Both the position numbers and the translations under genes were made by a program. The notes beneath the pieces were generated by a model that ran no database searches, was not told the DNA's origin, and was given only the letters and a program-made list of their open reading frames with translations. 16,845 bases of DNA from Cardinium hertigii_C (GTDB lineage: Bacteria > Bacteroidota > Bacteroidia > Cytophagales > Amoebophilaceae), in assembly GCF_050864855.1 (NCBI RefSeq), contig NZ_JBOZWW010000004.1:1-16845 (forward strand). Reading direction: 5' to 3'. Numbering within the stretch: position 1 is the stretch's first letter; each line of letters opens with the position of its first letter. Shown one piece after another: positions 7,553-14,427 of this stretch.

Positions 7553-9103
7553 TCATACACTTACAATGTTTTGTTTCTTTTGTGGTGACACTAGTAGTAG
7601 TGAACCTTCTTTTGAGAATGAGCTTTTAAACATTTTTGTACGAATTGCCCTTTCTTCAAAATATTTCTTCCATCTAATGTCTAGAGGATTTGCATCCGCC
7701 TTGACTTTTATATGGCGCCTTATAGGTATATCGCTTAATTTTAGTAAGCGCATTTCCTTTAAATGGTTTCCAGCTATAGATGAAGCAAAGACCCATTGGC
7801 GTAGACCCCTTATTTTAAAGTAACGGTGTTTTATCCAACGTAATCCCTTGCGAGGATGTCTTTTCTTTGCCCACTTCCATAGTGCACACATAATTTCATG
7901 GTCTATTTTGCTAAAAGATTTCTTGGCACATACATGACGATAATAGTTTCCCCATCCTCTTAATAATGGATTGAGTAATTTAATTATTATTGCTTGTGTA
8001 CTGCCTATATTTGCTCTTATTAATATACGTGCTTTTTTAAGAAATCTCTTAATACCCTCTTTCGAAGGTTTTATGATCAATTTCTTATTATTATACCTCC
8101 GTATATTACAACCAAGAAAATCAAATCCTGTATCAGTATGAGTAATCTTTGTCTTTTCTTCTGACAAGATAAGACCTCTTTCAGAAAGAAATGATGATAC
8201 TAGTGGTTTAACTTCTTTTTCCAGTATTTCACGTGTATTTCCTGAAATGATAAAGTCATCCGCGTACCTAATTACATTTACTCCACTCCTGATTTTTGCT
8301 CTTTTTTTACTGCCCATTCTTCCAAATCTTCCTTCTAATAACTTTTCAAGGCCATCTAAGGTCAGATTAGCTAGCATGGGAGAGATGATACCGCCTTGGG
8401 GGGTACCTGCAGTTGTGGAATACAGGATTTTCGATTCTAGAAATCCAGCTTTTAACCAGCTATGAAGAACGCGCTTCTCCATAGGAATGTGCTGCATAAG
8501 CCATTCATGGTTAATGTTATCGAAACAGCCTTTGATGTCACCTTCTAGTATCCATTGAGGACGATTATGTGTTGCTAGTAATATACGGCTAGCCGCAATA
8601 GCGTCTGCGCAGGATCTTTTCGGTCTAAAGCCATAGGAATGCCGATCACTGGTTGTTTCAGATACCGGTTCCAGAGCAAACAGATATAATGCTTGCATGG
8701 CTCTATCTTGCATCGTGGGTATTCCAAGAGGCCTGCTTTTGCCATTGGATTTACTGATGTAAATACGTTTAAGCGGAGAAGGTTTGTATCCTCTCTGTTT
8801 TAATTGCCTTATTCCTTGAAATTTAGTGTTCTGGGTCGACCATAGTTGACGATCTACACCCGATGTCTTTTTTCCTTGGTTTTCCGTTACTCTTTTCACG
8901 GCCAAAGCTTTGCCACTAAAAGACCGTGTTAGAAGATGTTGTAAAGCTTTTACCTTACCCCATCTTCCTTTTTGGACCGCCTTAACAATACGTCTTTGTA
9001 GCCTCATAACGACCCTCTGGCATTTTTTCCAGGATAGCTGGTTCCATGCTTGGGAGTTGTCGGTAGGTGCACTTACGGTATTTAACACTGTAATCATCTG
9101 CAT
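7553..9103 (-). CDS. ltrA: Group II intron-encoded reverse transcriptase/maturase (LtrA-like), no HNH domain
   Basis: A reverse transcriptase/maturase that helps its intron splice and copies it into new DNA sites. Domain order: N-terminal RT-0 region (SAPTDNSQAWNQLSWKKCQR, then RLQRRIVKAV...GRWGKVKALQHLL), RT fingers/palm with ILEGDIKGCFDNINHEWL, TPQGGIISPMLANL and the catalytic YADD box, then the maturase (X) domain with NPLLRGWGNYYRH. The C-terminus ends about 25 residues after DIRWKKYFEERA without the CxxC...HH zinc/HNH endonuclease module that relatives often carry. I place the start at the ATG 9103 (or ATG 9097) because family members begin shortly before SAPTD; an in-frame GTG at 9139 would add 12 residues. 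The frame is intact, so activity is plausible. Confidence 0.92.
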   Translation of the reverse strand: MQMITVLNTVSAPTDNSQAWNQLSWKKCQRVVMRLQRRIVKAVQKGRWGKVKALQHLLTRSFSGKALAVKRVTENQGKKTSGVDRQLWSTQNTKFQGIRQLKQRGYKPSPLKRIYISKSNGKSRPLGIPTMQDRAMQALYLFALEPVSETTSDRHSYGFRPKRSCADAIAASRILLATHNRPQWILEGDIKGCFDNINHEWLMQHIPMEKRVLHSWLKAGFLESKILYSTTAGTPQGGIISPMLANLTLDGLEKLLEGRFGRMGSKKRAKIRSGVNVIRYADDFIISGNTREILEKEVKPLVSSFLSERGLILSEEKTKITHTDTGFDFLGCNIRRYNNKKLIIKPSKEGIKRFLKKARILIRANIGSTQAIIIKLLNPLLRGWGNYYRHVCAKKSFSKIDHEIMCALWKWAKKRHPRKGLRWIKHRYFKIRGLRQWVFASSIAGNHLKEMRLLKLSDIPIRRHIKVKADANPLDIRWKKYFEERAIRTKMFKSSFSKEGSLLLVSPQKKQNIVSV

Positions 9104-9736
9104 TCCTGCCTTAAGGGGGTTAACAAAGTTTCTTGTCACGAGAGACCTAATGGAAGTCTGCTTGCTTTCGCACGGATTAATCTTCTAAATCCTATCCATT
9201 CCATTACAGAATGGCCTTTGCTTTCTCCATTTTCCTTTACCTGCATGCTCAACGGTGTTCCTTACGGTCAACCTGCCTTGAATAAGGCGAAAATACAGGC
9301 TTACCCTGTTCCTTCGATCGTACATCAGTGGGTTAGGTGGCTTCACTATACCGGTGGATTTACTGTTTGCGTGCATCCAGAAACGAAGAATGCATCCTTT
9401 CCACGTACCATTTTGGTTAGAGCTTGTCAGCATCTTTAGCTCTTTAATCGTTACGGCATTTATTAAAGCTTCACTTACATTCACCATACCACTAGCCTAG
9501 CCCTCCAACCGCATTGATGCTTGCAGTTTATGCCCATCTCACAATGTTGCATTTTCTTTTTCAAGAAGAGGTTCATTGTCCGCATCGCTTGGCACAAATC
9601 AGTTGCCCGATTCGCACTGATGCGTAGACTCAGATGGCAAAACATCTGGTTTAATAAGGCTTAGAATTCTTTCTTTTGTTTTTCGAATGAATTCCTCACC
9701 ATTCAAACAATACGGTCGAAGACTTTCAGGTCGCAC

Positions 9737-9982
9737 CATCTCTACAATGATTTGCTTTCCATACTGGTCGGTGCATAACACATCTACTATACTCTCTTTT
9801 TTACAAGCAATATCTGGATCTTGAATAGTAGATAAAAATCTAACCTCTTTTACCTTATCTGATTCTTTTAGATCTAGCACATCATTGATAAAGTGAATAA
9901 GAATATCTTTATGTTTTTCACTACCAAATATCTTACGAAAGGCTACATCGTTCTTGGGATTTAGAAATTTTGAGGTCACCAT
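9737..9982 (-). pseudogene. Rpn-family PD-(D/E)XK nuclease, N-terminal piece (split gene, part 1 of 3)
   Basis: 82 codons from the ATG at 9982: MVTSKFLNPKNDVAFRKIFG is a textbook Rpn/PDDEXK_2 start (F-L-P-K-D-F-x-F-K-x-I-F-G). Further on, SIVDVLCTDQYGKQIIVEM carries the first catalytic Asp (D67) and Glu (E81) of the D-x13-E-x-Q core. The gene is cut after M82 by the group II intron; the open frame that continues to 9599 is intron RNA. With the downstream pieces at 7160-7433 and 1473-1873 it totals 921 nt, a whole 306-residue protein plus stop. The nuclease family acts on DNA in recombination, transposition or phage defence. The intron alone could be spliced out; the Tn3 element cannot, so the gene is broken. 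Confidence 0.88.
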
Positions 9983-10031
9983 AAGGATACAGTATAGTTA
10001 TTAAGAATAAGATTCAATATAATAACTTTTT

Positions 10032-10047
10032 AGGTTCTGATGAACCT
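10032..10047. promoter_or_regulatory. Small perfect inverted repeat upstream of the Rpn gene
   Basis: AGGTTC-TGAT-GAACCT, a 6-bp stem with a 4-base loop about 50 bp upstream of the Rpn ATG, in an AT-rich stretch between it and IS copy 2. It could be an operator or part of the 5' leader. No U-tract follows on either strand, so a terminator is unlikely. Confidence 0.35.
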
Positions 10048-10082
10048 ATATAATCAGAATAAAATACCAATTTTAACATATT

Positions 10083-11367
10083 GAGACCGTTGCAATAGGT
10101 TTTTAGATTTTAGTATAAAAAAGTAATTGTTAATTTTATTAAAAGTTTAACTTGTAATTATTGTTTAGGTTTTGTAATAAAAATTTTATGATATTATTAT
10201 GTCAATCAAAGTGAGCGGTCAGTTAAGTTTATCAGATATATCAGCTAGTCGTCGTAAATGCAAGCATACCTTTTTTGATCAAATCAATAATCTGATTAAC
10301 TGGTCATTAGTAGAAAAAGAACTGCGTATTTATTATCCTAAAGGTTTACGTTTATCAGGCAAGCCTGCTTATAGTCCCCTTCTTTTGTTTAAAATGCTAT
10401 TGCTTGAGCAGTGGTATGGGTTGAGCGATTACCAAGTCGAAGAGGAAGTAAATGATCGTATTACTTTTAGCAGGTTTTGTGGTATATCGATGGATAATTC
10501 CGTACCAGATCATAGTGTATTAAGCAGATTTAGGACTGCTCTTACAGAAAAGAAAGCTTTAGATAGATTGTTAAAAATCATAAATGATCAACTATCTAAC
10601 CATGGTGTTCTGGTTCAGCATGGTGCAGTTATTGACGCCTCTATCACCCCTACTCCTAGACGTCCCAAAGGTAAAAAGAGCTATGATTTGCGTGAGGATG
10701 GTACTATATCGGTATCTCATAGTTATCAAAAAGGGGTAGATCCAGAAGCTAGTTGGACCAAAAAAGGTCATAATCTTTACTATGGGTATAAACGACATGT
10801 CCTTATAGAAAGTAAAGAAGGTTTAGTTCTGGCAGTCACGACTACAAAAGCATCTAGTCATGATGGTGCCCATTTACCTATATTATTGGATAAAGTATCT
10901 CTAAAAGCAGGAAGCAGGCTCTATGGAGATAAAGGCTATAGCGGTTTGCCCAACGAAACTTTACTAAAAAACAAGAAATTAAAATCAGCTATTCAAAAGA
11001 AAGGTAATAGAAATCATCCCTTATCACCTGCTGCTAAACGGTTTAATAAATTGGTATCTAAGACGCGCTATAAAGTAGAAAGAGTATTTGGAAGTATTAA
11101 GAGGTGGTTCCGTAGTTCAGGAGCTAGGTATATAGGCCTTGATAAAACCCATACGCAACATGTTATGGAATCTATAGCCTATAATTTATATAGAGCTCCA
11201 AATATCATTTTAAAGGGTTTTTAGGGGGATGGTATATCTAAAATATACAAATATTAACTTGAAAATCAATAAATAATGAAATTTATGCATCCTTAACCAT
11301 AAAAACTACAAAAAATACAACTACAACCTTATCAAAAATTATAATAACTATCTATAACAACGGTCTC
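10083..11367 (+). mobile_element. IS5-like insertion sequence, copy 2
   Basis: 1285 bp, same ends as copy 1 (GAGACCGTTGCAATAG at 10083; inverse of GAGACCGTTGTTATAG ending at 11367). It is flanked by ATATT on both sides (10078-10082 and 11368-11372), a 5-bp target duplication. By eye it is identical to copy 1 over its length and lies in opposite orientation, about 100 bp upstream of the Rpn start. The pair forms long inverted repeats that could invert the 6.6 kb between them. Confidence 0.93.
10199..11224 (+). CDS. IS5-family DDE transposase (copy 2)
   Basis: 341 residues, identical in sequence to the product at 2295-3320, with the same catalytic signatures (VIDAS, YGDKGY, VERVFGSIKRWF). The start is the ATG at 10199 behind an AT-rich leader within the IS. 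The stop TAG is followed by about 140 bp to the right IS end. Identity at protein and apparently DNA level means that the two copies diverged very recently or are kept alike by gene conversion. Confidence 0.93.
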   Translation: MSIKVSGQLSLSDISASRRKCKHTFFDQINNLINWSLVEKELRIYYPKGLRLSGKPAYSPLLLFKMLLLEQWYGLSDYQVEEEVNDRITFSRFCGISMDNSVPDHSVLSRFRTALTEKKALDRLLKIINDQLSNHGVLVQHGAVIDASITPTPRRPKGKKSYDLREDGTISVSHSYQKGVDPEASWTKKGHNLYYGYKRHVLIESKEGLVLAVTTTKASSHDGAHLPILLDKVSLKAGSRLYGDKGYSGLPNETLLKNKKLKSAIQKKGNRNHPLSPAAKRFNKLVSKTRYKVERVFGSIKRWFRSSGARYIGLDKTHTQHVMESIAYNLYRAPNIILKGF

Positions 11368-11477
11368 ATATTATCTAAAATATATTAAAAATAATCAGTT
11401 TATAGTATTTTGTTTTTTGAGATCTCAATATGATACATATAATTGATTAGTTTACCGATTATTTTTTAGATGTCTCA

Positions 11478-11493
11478 AAAAACGATCGTTTTT
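11478..11493. promoter_or_regulatory. 16-bp perfect palindrome
   Basis: AAAAACGATCGTTTTT, fully self-complementary. It could be a dimeric repressor site or, being flanked by A and T runs, a short bidirectional terminator, though the stem has no loop. No neighbouring promoter can be assigned with confidence. Confidence 0.35.
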
Positions 11494-11510
11494 ACATGAC
11501 GTTGACCAGA

Positions 11511-11550
11511 TTGATCACTAAATAAACCATGTTGATCACGAAATAAACCT
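11511..11550. repeat. Two-copy 21-bp tandem direct repeat
   Basis: TTGATCACTAAATAAACCA (11511-11529) and TTGATCACGAAATAAACCT (11532-11550) are spaced at exactly 21 bp; a weaker partial unit (TTGACCAGA) precedes them. A period of 21 fits either seven codons (minus strand GLFRDQH/GLFSDQS) or two helical turns of DNA for a binding protein. Confidence 0.6.
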
Positions 11551-11734
11551 TTGGATAGTTCGGAGTTTATAAAAACAGAAAAGAATTAGTAGCTGATTTA
11601 ATAACGTGACTTCTACAACAAACCCTAATCTTTTCCACAGGTTTTCTCCCTAAGATTTAATAATTTGATTGCTTATTTTAATCTCCAAGTGTAAAGCACA
11701 AAGATTTTTTTAACGAACATTTTTTTAATATACG

Positions 11735-11863
11735 CCCCTAAACTACGTTAATACAATTAATTTGTTTACATTAATTATACAACCTACTATAGATCCATTC
11801 TTCATTGGTTCCTTGTTGGAACAATCACTAGCTTGTCTAAGCTAGACCAATTTAGTTTAGGGG
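11735..11863 (+). ncRNA. Candidate structured RNA leader (or small MITE) enclosed by an 11-bp inverted repeat
   Basis: CCCCTAAACTA (11735-11745) and TAGTTTAGGGG (11853-11863) are perfect complements 107 bases apart. Inside are more perfect stems: AATTAAT/ATTAATT (11755-11761 with 11770-11776), GTTCC/GGAAC (11808-11812 with 11818-11822), CTAGCTT/AAGCTAG (11828-11834 with 11839-11845), and ATTGGT/ACCAAT (11804-11809 with 11846-11851, which competes with the GTTCC stem for two bases). The whole could fold into a closed multi-branch structure 50 bp upstream of the next ATG. Alternatively the 11-bp repeats are ends of a short non-autonomous element, though no clear target duplication flanks them. 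I do not recognise a known RNA family. Confidence 0.4.
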
Positions 11864-11912
11864 AATAGGTAAAAACGGCCAAAAATAAAGATAGTATAAA
11901 TCAATAACTTAT

Positions 11913-12620
11913 ATGAAAACTATCACTTGCTCAAAAAAAATTGTTTTAATTTTAGCATGGTATGGAATAATAGTTTTAAATGGAACTACCTGCTTTAAAT
12001 CAGCCGAAAAAAAATATTGGTCAGTCGATAGTAAAGCAGAGCCTATCACGAAAGAGACAAATAGTATCTCTGAAAAAGAGGATCACAATTGCCTAGCTGA
12101 TCCAATAGCAAGAGATAATGGTATTGATGTATATTATTGGGGTCATAAAATGGTGGATAAAAGTAGTAAAAAAGAGCATCATATAGATCAACTAGAAAAC
12201 AGTACCTGTCATACGTTTCATTCAGTAATAGCAAATAAACAAGCAGTCCTAGATGATTCCAACCTAAATTCTCGAGAAATAAATGGTAGTTCTGAAAAAG
12301 AAGGCCAGAATTTCCAAGCTGATCCAATAGAAGAAGATAATTCTATCTATCTATGTTCGGATCATAAAAGGGTGGATGAAAATAGTGAAGAAGAAAATGT
12401 TATATATCAACGGGAAAACAGTACCTGTCATACGTCTCATTCAGTAGTAACAAATGATCAAGTAGTCCTAAATGATCTTATAAAAACAGCCCCGACTGAT
12501 AAAGAAGCACAGTCTAAGCAAGTGGAAGATTCGATTAATTACGCTGTCTCATCTGATGAAAATTTAGAGTCTACTTTGGTATGTAGTGGAACTACAACAA
12601 TTAGAGACGATTATGATTGA
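11913..12620 (+). CDS. Secreted protein with two approximately 73-residue repeats, unknown function
   Basis: 235 residues. The N-terminus (KKIVLILAWYGIIVLNG) is a signal peptide or anchor; the Cys after it (GTTC) is not in a classical lipobox, so a lipoprotein is possible but unproven. The rest is hydrophilic and contains a tandem duplication: residues about 53-117 (SEKEDHN..ADPI..DN, then ENSTCHTFHSV) and about 127-189 (SEKEGQN..ADPI..DN, then ENSTCHTSHSV), offset 73-74 residues. DNA of the two units is closely similar around the ENSTCHT part, so the duplication is fairly recent. There are conserved Cys and His in each unit. I recognise no domain. A secreted, repeated, lineage-specific protein in an endosymbiont is a reasonable host-interaction candidate, but that is inference. 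It converges on the TonB-like gene, 57 bp away. Confidence 0.6.
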   Translation: MKTITCSKKIVLILAWYGIIVLNGTTCFKSAEKKYWSVDSKAEPITKETNSISEKEDHNCLADPIARDNGIDVYYWGHKMVDKSSKKEHHIDQLENSTCHTFHSVIANKQAVLDDSNLNSREINGSSEKEGQNFQADPIEEDNSIYLCSDHKRVDENSEEENVIYQRENSTCHTSHSVVTNDQVVLNDLIKTAPTDKEAQSKQVEDSINYAVSSDENLESTLVCSGTTTIRDDYD

Positions 12621-12677
12621 AAACAATGTATAATCAATAGAAACTTACAACAAGCACCAAAAAGTGCGCATATACTG

Positions 12678-13343
12678 CTATTTTGCTACTAGTACAAACG
12701 TAACCTTACCTGTAGAAATACCAGATGGGGTCTCAGCTGTTTTGCTAAAAGTAAGGTCAAGCAGCGCATCTGCGTAAATTTTTTCTACGATAGGTGTAAC
12801 GGTCTTTTCAATTGTTCGAATAGAAACGATTTCACCATTTTGATCTACTTGAATTTCAAAAACTATTTTACCACATTCTTCTGTCCTATCTCTTGGATTA
12901 GGGACTACATCCCACTCCCAACCTTTTAGTTCAAGCATAGCACCCGTTTGAATATGGTTTCCTGTATGGTATAATCCCCGTCTATCTATTTGAGTCGTTT
13001 TATGAGTAGGTGCGATTTTTTGTACCACTTTTGTACCATTTGGCTGCTTTTGAAAGGCTTGTTTTGGCAGAAGATGTTTATTTTTTACCTTACTTTTAGA
13101 TGTATTATTGGTTTGACGAACAGGTACATCAATAGCTTGCATGGATGGTTGAGGTTTATGATGAGCATTATTTTTGGCTACTGTATACCTCGATTGTAAA
13201 GCAACTTTATAAGGCTGTCGATTAGGATATCTTGGGGCTGGAGTATGACGTATAGAATAAGCCAACCCTAAAAGGAATAAATGCAAGGCAGCTGATAAGG
13301 CTATTCCTTGGCCATGTGGAGAAAATAACCAGCTAGCCTTCAT
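12678..13343 (-). CDS. tonB: TonB/TolA-like energy transducer
   Basis: 221 residues from the ATG at 13343. An in-frame TTG at 13355 would add four residues, but the ATG is the better start; it overlaps the end of the ExbD gene by 11 nt, which indicates translational coupling. Layout: short cytoplasmic tail, one membrane anchor (about residues 13-30, ALSAALHLFLLGLAYSI), a basic, Gln/Thr-rich periplasmic spacer (about 35-120), and a C-terminal TonB-type domain (about 130-221: GKIVFEIQVDQNGEIVSIRT ... GKVTFVLVAK). It would carry force from the ExbB/ExbD motor to outer-membrane partners. No TonB-dependent receptor lies in this window, so the partner (receptor, or Pal-like for a Tol role) is unknown. 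Confidence 0.8.
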   Translation of the reverse strand: MKASWLFSPHGQGIALSAALHLFLLGLAYSIRHTPAPRYPNRQPYKVALQSRYTVAKNNAHHKPQPSMQAIDVPVRQTNNTSKSKVKNKHLLPKQAFQKQPNGTKVVQKIAPTHKTTQIDRRGLYHTGNHIQTGAMLELKGWEWDVVPNPRDRTEECGKIVFEIQVDQNGEIVSIRTIEKTVTPIVEKIYADALLDLTFSKTAETPSGISTGKVTFVLVAK

Positions 13344-13737
13344 ATTTTTTTTCAAATTCTGTTGCTATGGAAACTGTAGCACCTAGTCTATTCACTATAT
13401 CAGCTATTTTAACCATATGAGCTATAGAAAGACTCTTATCCATATATAATACAACTACCTTACTAGATCTTTTTGCTAGTAGATCCTGTAACACATTGTG
13501 CAACTGATTGAAGACAACCCGCTTACCGTCTACATAATAGGTCAATTGAGCAGTAACTGTTACGTTTACATGGATAGATTCCGTTTTTTCATTTGTGCTT
13601 GATGGTAACTCAACTGGAAGCACTTGAGGGCCATAACTAGCTGTGATGAGTAAAAAAATCAATAATAAAAATACAATATCAGTCATAGAGGCCATACTAA
13701 AAGAGGCATCTATCTTATTTTTTGTACTGATTTTCAT
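13333..13737 (-). CDS. exbD: ExbD/TolR-family proton-channel subunit
   Basis: 134 residues, normal for the family. After a short cytoplasmic N-terminus comes the single membrane helix FSMASMTDIVFLLLIFLLIT (about 13-32), holding the conserved proton-carrying Asp in M-T-D-I-V-F. A periplasmic domain follows, with typical ExbD/TolR sequence (VNVTVTAQLTYYVDGKRV; VVLYMDKSLSIAHMVKIADI; LGATVSIATE). It forms the ion-conducting motor with ExbB and drives the TonB-like protein. It starts at the ATG 13737, 26 bp after the ExbB stop, and ends overlapping the TonB-like gene. No Shine-Dalgarno is visible. Confidence 0.9.
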   Translation of the reverse strand: MKISTKNKIDASFSMASMTDIVFLLLIFLLITASYGPQVLPVELPSSTNEKTESIHVNVTVTAQLTYYVDGKRVVFNQLHNVLQDLLAKRSSKVVVLYMDKSLSIAHMVKIADIVNRLGATVSIATEFEKKYEG

Positions 13738-13763
13738 ACTTTAATTTATTTTATACCATTCTA

Positions 13764-14378
13764 CTATAGGGATCTCACCTTGGCTAAGAAAAGATTAACG
13801 ACATAAGTTAATGTTGCTACAGCTTTATTAACTTGAGCAATACAATAATTATAACCTAAATAGGCTATAATGCCAACGATTAATCCCGCTACGGTTGTCA
13901 CCATGGCTTCATAGATGCCACTTGAAAAAAGATGAGAAGCTATATGATGATTTTCTTGAGAAATTGCCATGAATGTCTGAATCATACCTGTTACCGTACC
14001 TAAGAAGCCAATCATAGGTGCAACCCCAGAAATGGTTGCTAGTAAAGAAAGTTTCTCTTCTAAATAAGCTATTATCTTACTAGATACACTTTCTAAAATC
14101 AATGCAACATTTGAAGTTTGTCGCTCTGCTATCCCTTTGCTGATTACTTTTTGTATAATATTATCTTGATCGGTACAGATATGCTTGATCTTTGAAAGGT
14201 CTCCATTATTTAATGCTTCTTCCATCAATACCAAAAAAGTGCTGGAAAAGTTTAAGTACTTTCGATAGATGAACAAACGTTCTACTATTATATAAACAGC
14301 TATTACAGATAGACCTATAAGGGGCAACATTAACCAACCACCTTTTAATAGCAACCCTAATAAGGTATATGTAGTCAT
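13764..14378 (-). CDS. exbB: ExbB/TolQ/MotA-family proton-channel protein
   Basis: 204 residues from the ATG at 14378, where MTTYTLLGLLLKGGWLMLPL matches the usual family beginning; a TTG at 14417 would add 13 poorly fitting residues. Three membrane helices are visible: about 14-36 (IGLSVIAVYIIVERLFIY follows the KGG motif), about 105-131 (ATISGVAPMIGFLGTVTGMI, the signature of the family) and about 155-177 (AMVTTVAGLIVGIIAYLGYN). The loop between TM1 and TM2 is cytoplasmic. With ExbD it forms the inner-membrane proton channel that powers TonB- or Tol-type outer-membrane work. It lies 49 bp after the SPOR-protein stop and 26 bp before exbD, all on one strand, presumably one transcript. Confidence 0.9.
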   Translation of the reverse strand: MTTYTLLGLLLKGGWLMLPLIGLSVIAVYIIVERLFIYRKYLNFSSTFLVLMEEALNNGDLSKIKHICTDQDNIIQKVISKGIAERQTSNVALILESVSSKIIAYLEEKLSLLATISGVAPMIGFLGTVTGMIQTFMAISQENHHIASHLFSSGIYEAMVTTVAGLIVGIIAYLGYNYCIAQVNKAVATLTYVVNLFLAKVRSL

Positions 14379-14427
14379 AAAATTATAAATAATGAATGGA
14401 TGTAAAACCAAACCCAACGATAAAACA

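Larger units (their letters stand above)
7434..9736 (-). mobile_element. Group II intron with reverse transcriptase/maturase, inserted in the Rpn gene
   Basis: About 2303 nt on the minus strand. The 5' end is GTGCGACC at 9736, the standard GUGYG start, and the 3' end is CCTACCTAAC at 7434, matching the -AY end. Exact excision joins GAG ATG to CAG GTA GCT and restores the Rpn reading frame (VEM-QVAPQEGF). About 600 nt of 5' RNA domains (9104-9736) precede the encoded protein, which sits in domain IV; domains V and VI follow at 7475-7508 and 7434-7473. These introns are self-splicing ribozymes and retroelements that home into DNA through the encoded protein. Both junctions and the restored frame are visible in the sequence. 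The fine structure of domain I was not modelled. Confidence 0.9.
11368..11912. other. Non-coding stretch between IS copy 2 and the repeated secreted-protein gene
   Basis: 545 bp with no credible gene. It holds a 16-bp palindrome (11478-11493), a 21-bp tandem repeat (11511-11550), and a region rich in inverted repeats (11735-11863) just before the next gene. On the minus strand around 11480-11580 a short stop-bounded frame reads GLFRDQHGLFSDQSGQRHVK without a start codon, perhaps a gene scrap. Confidence 0.5.

Noticed and set aside
7038..7556. A 172-codon minus-strand frame that looks like an intact gene
   Set aside because: Its start is group II intron domain V/VI RNA and its end runs into the Tn3 right repeat and tnpA antisense; only 7160-7433 is real (Rpn middle piece).
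9185..9487. 100-codon minus-strand frame upstream of the maturase gene (and the opposite frame 9218-9439)
   Set aside because: It lies in the 5' RNA domains of the group II intron; there is no recognisable protein features.
9599..9736. Continuation of the Rpn N-terminal frame to a stop at 9599
   Set aside because: From GTGCGACC onward it is intron 5' RNA; protein similarity to Rpn stops exactly there and resumes at 7433.
2152..11367. The IS pair with everything between as a deliberate composite transposon with cargo
   Set aside because: The two copies have different 5-bp duplications at each own end, so they inserted independently; the enclosed DNA is the Rpn gene and its other parasites.
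12046..12327. 93-codon minus-strand frame
   Set aside because: It is an antisense shadow of the repeated secreted protein; its own apparent repeat only mirrors that duplication.
12654..12667. GCAC-CAAAAA-GTGC hairpin between two convergent genes as a terminator
   Set aside because: The stem is only 4 bp with no clear U-run on either strand, so it is too weak to call.
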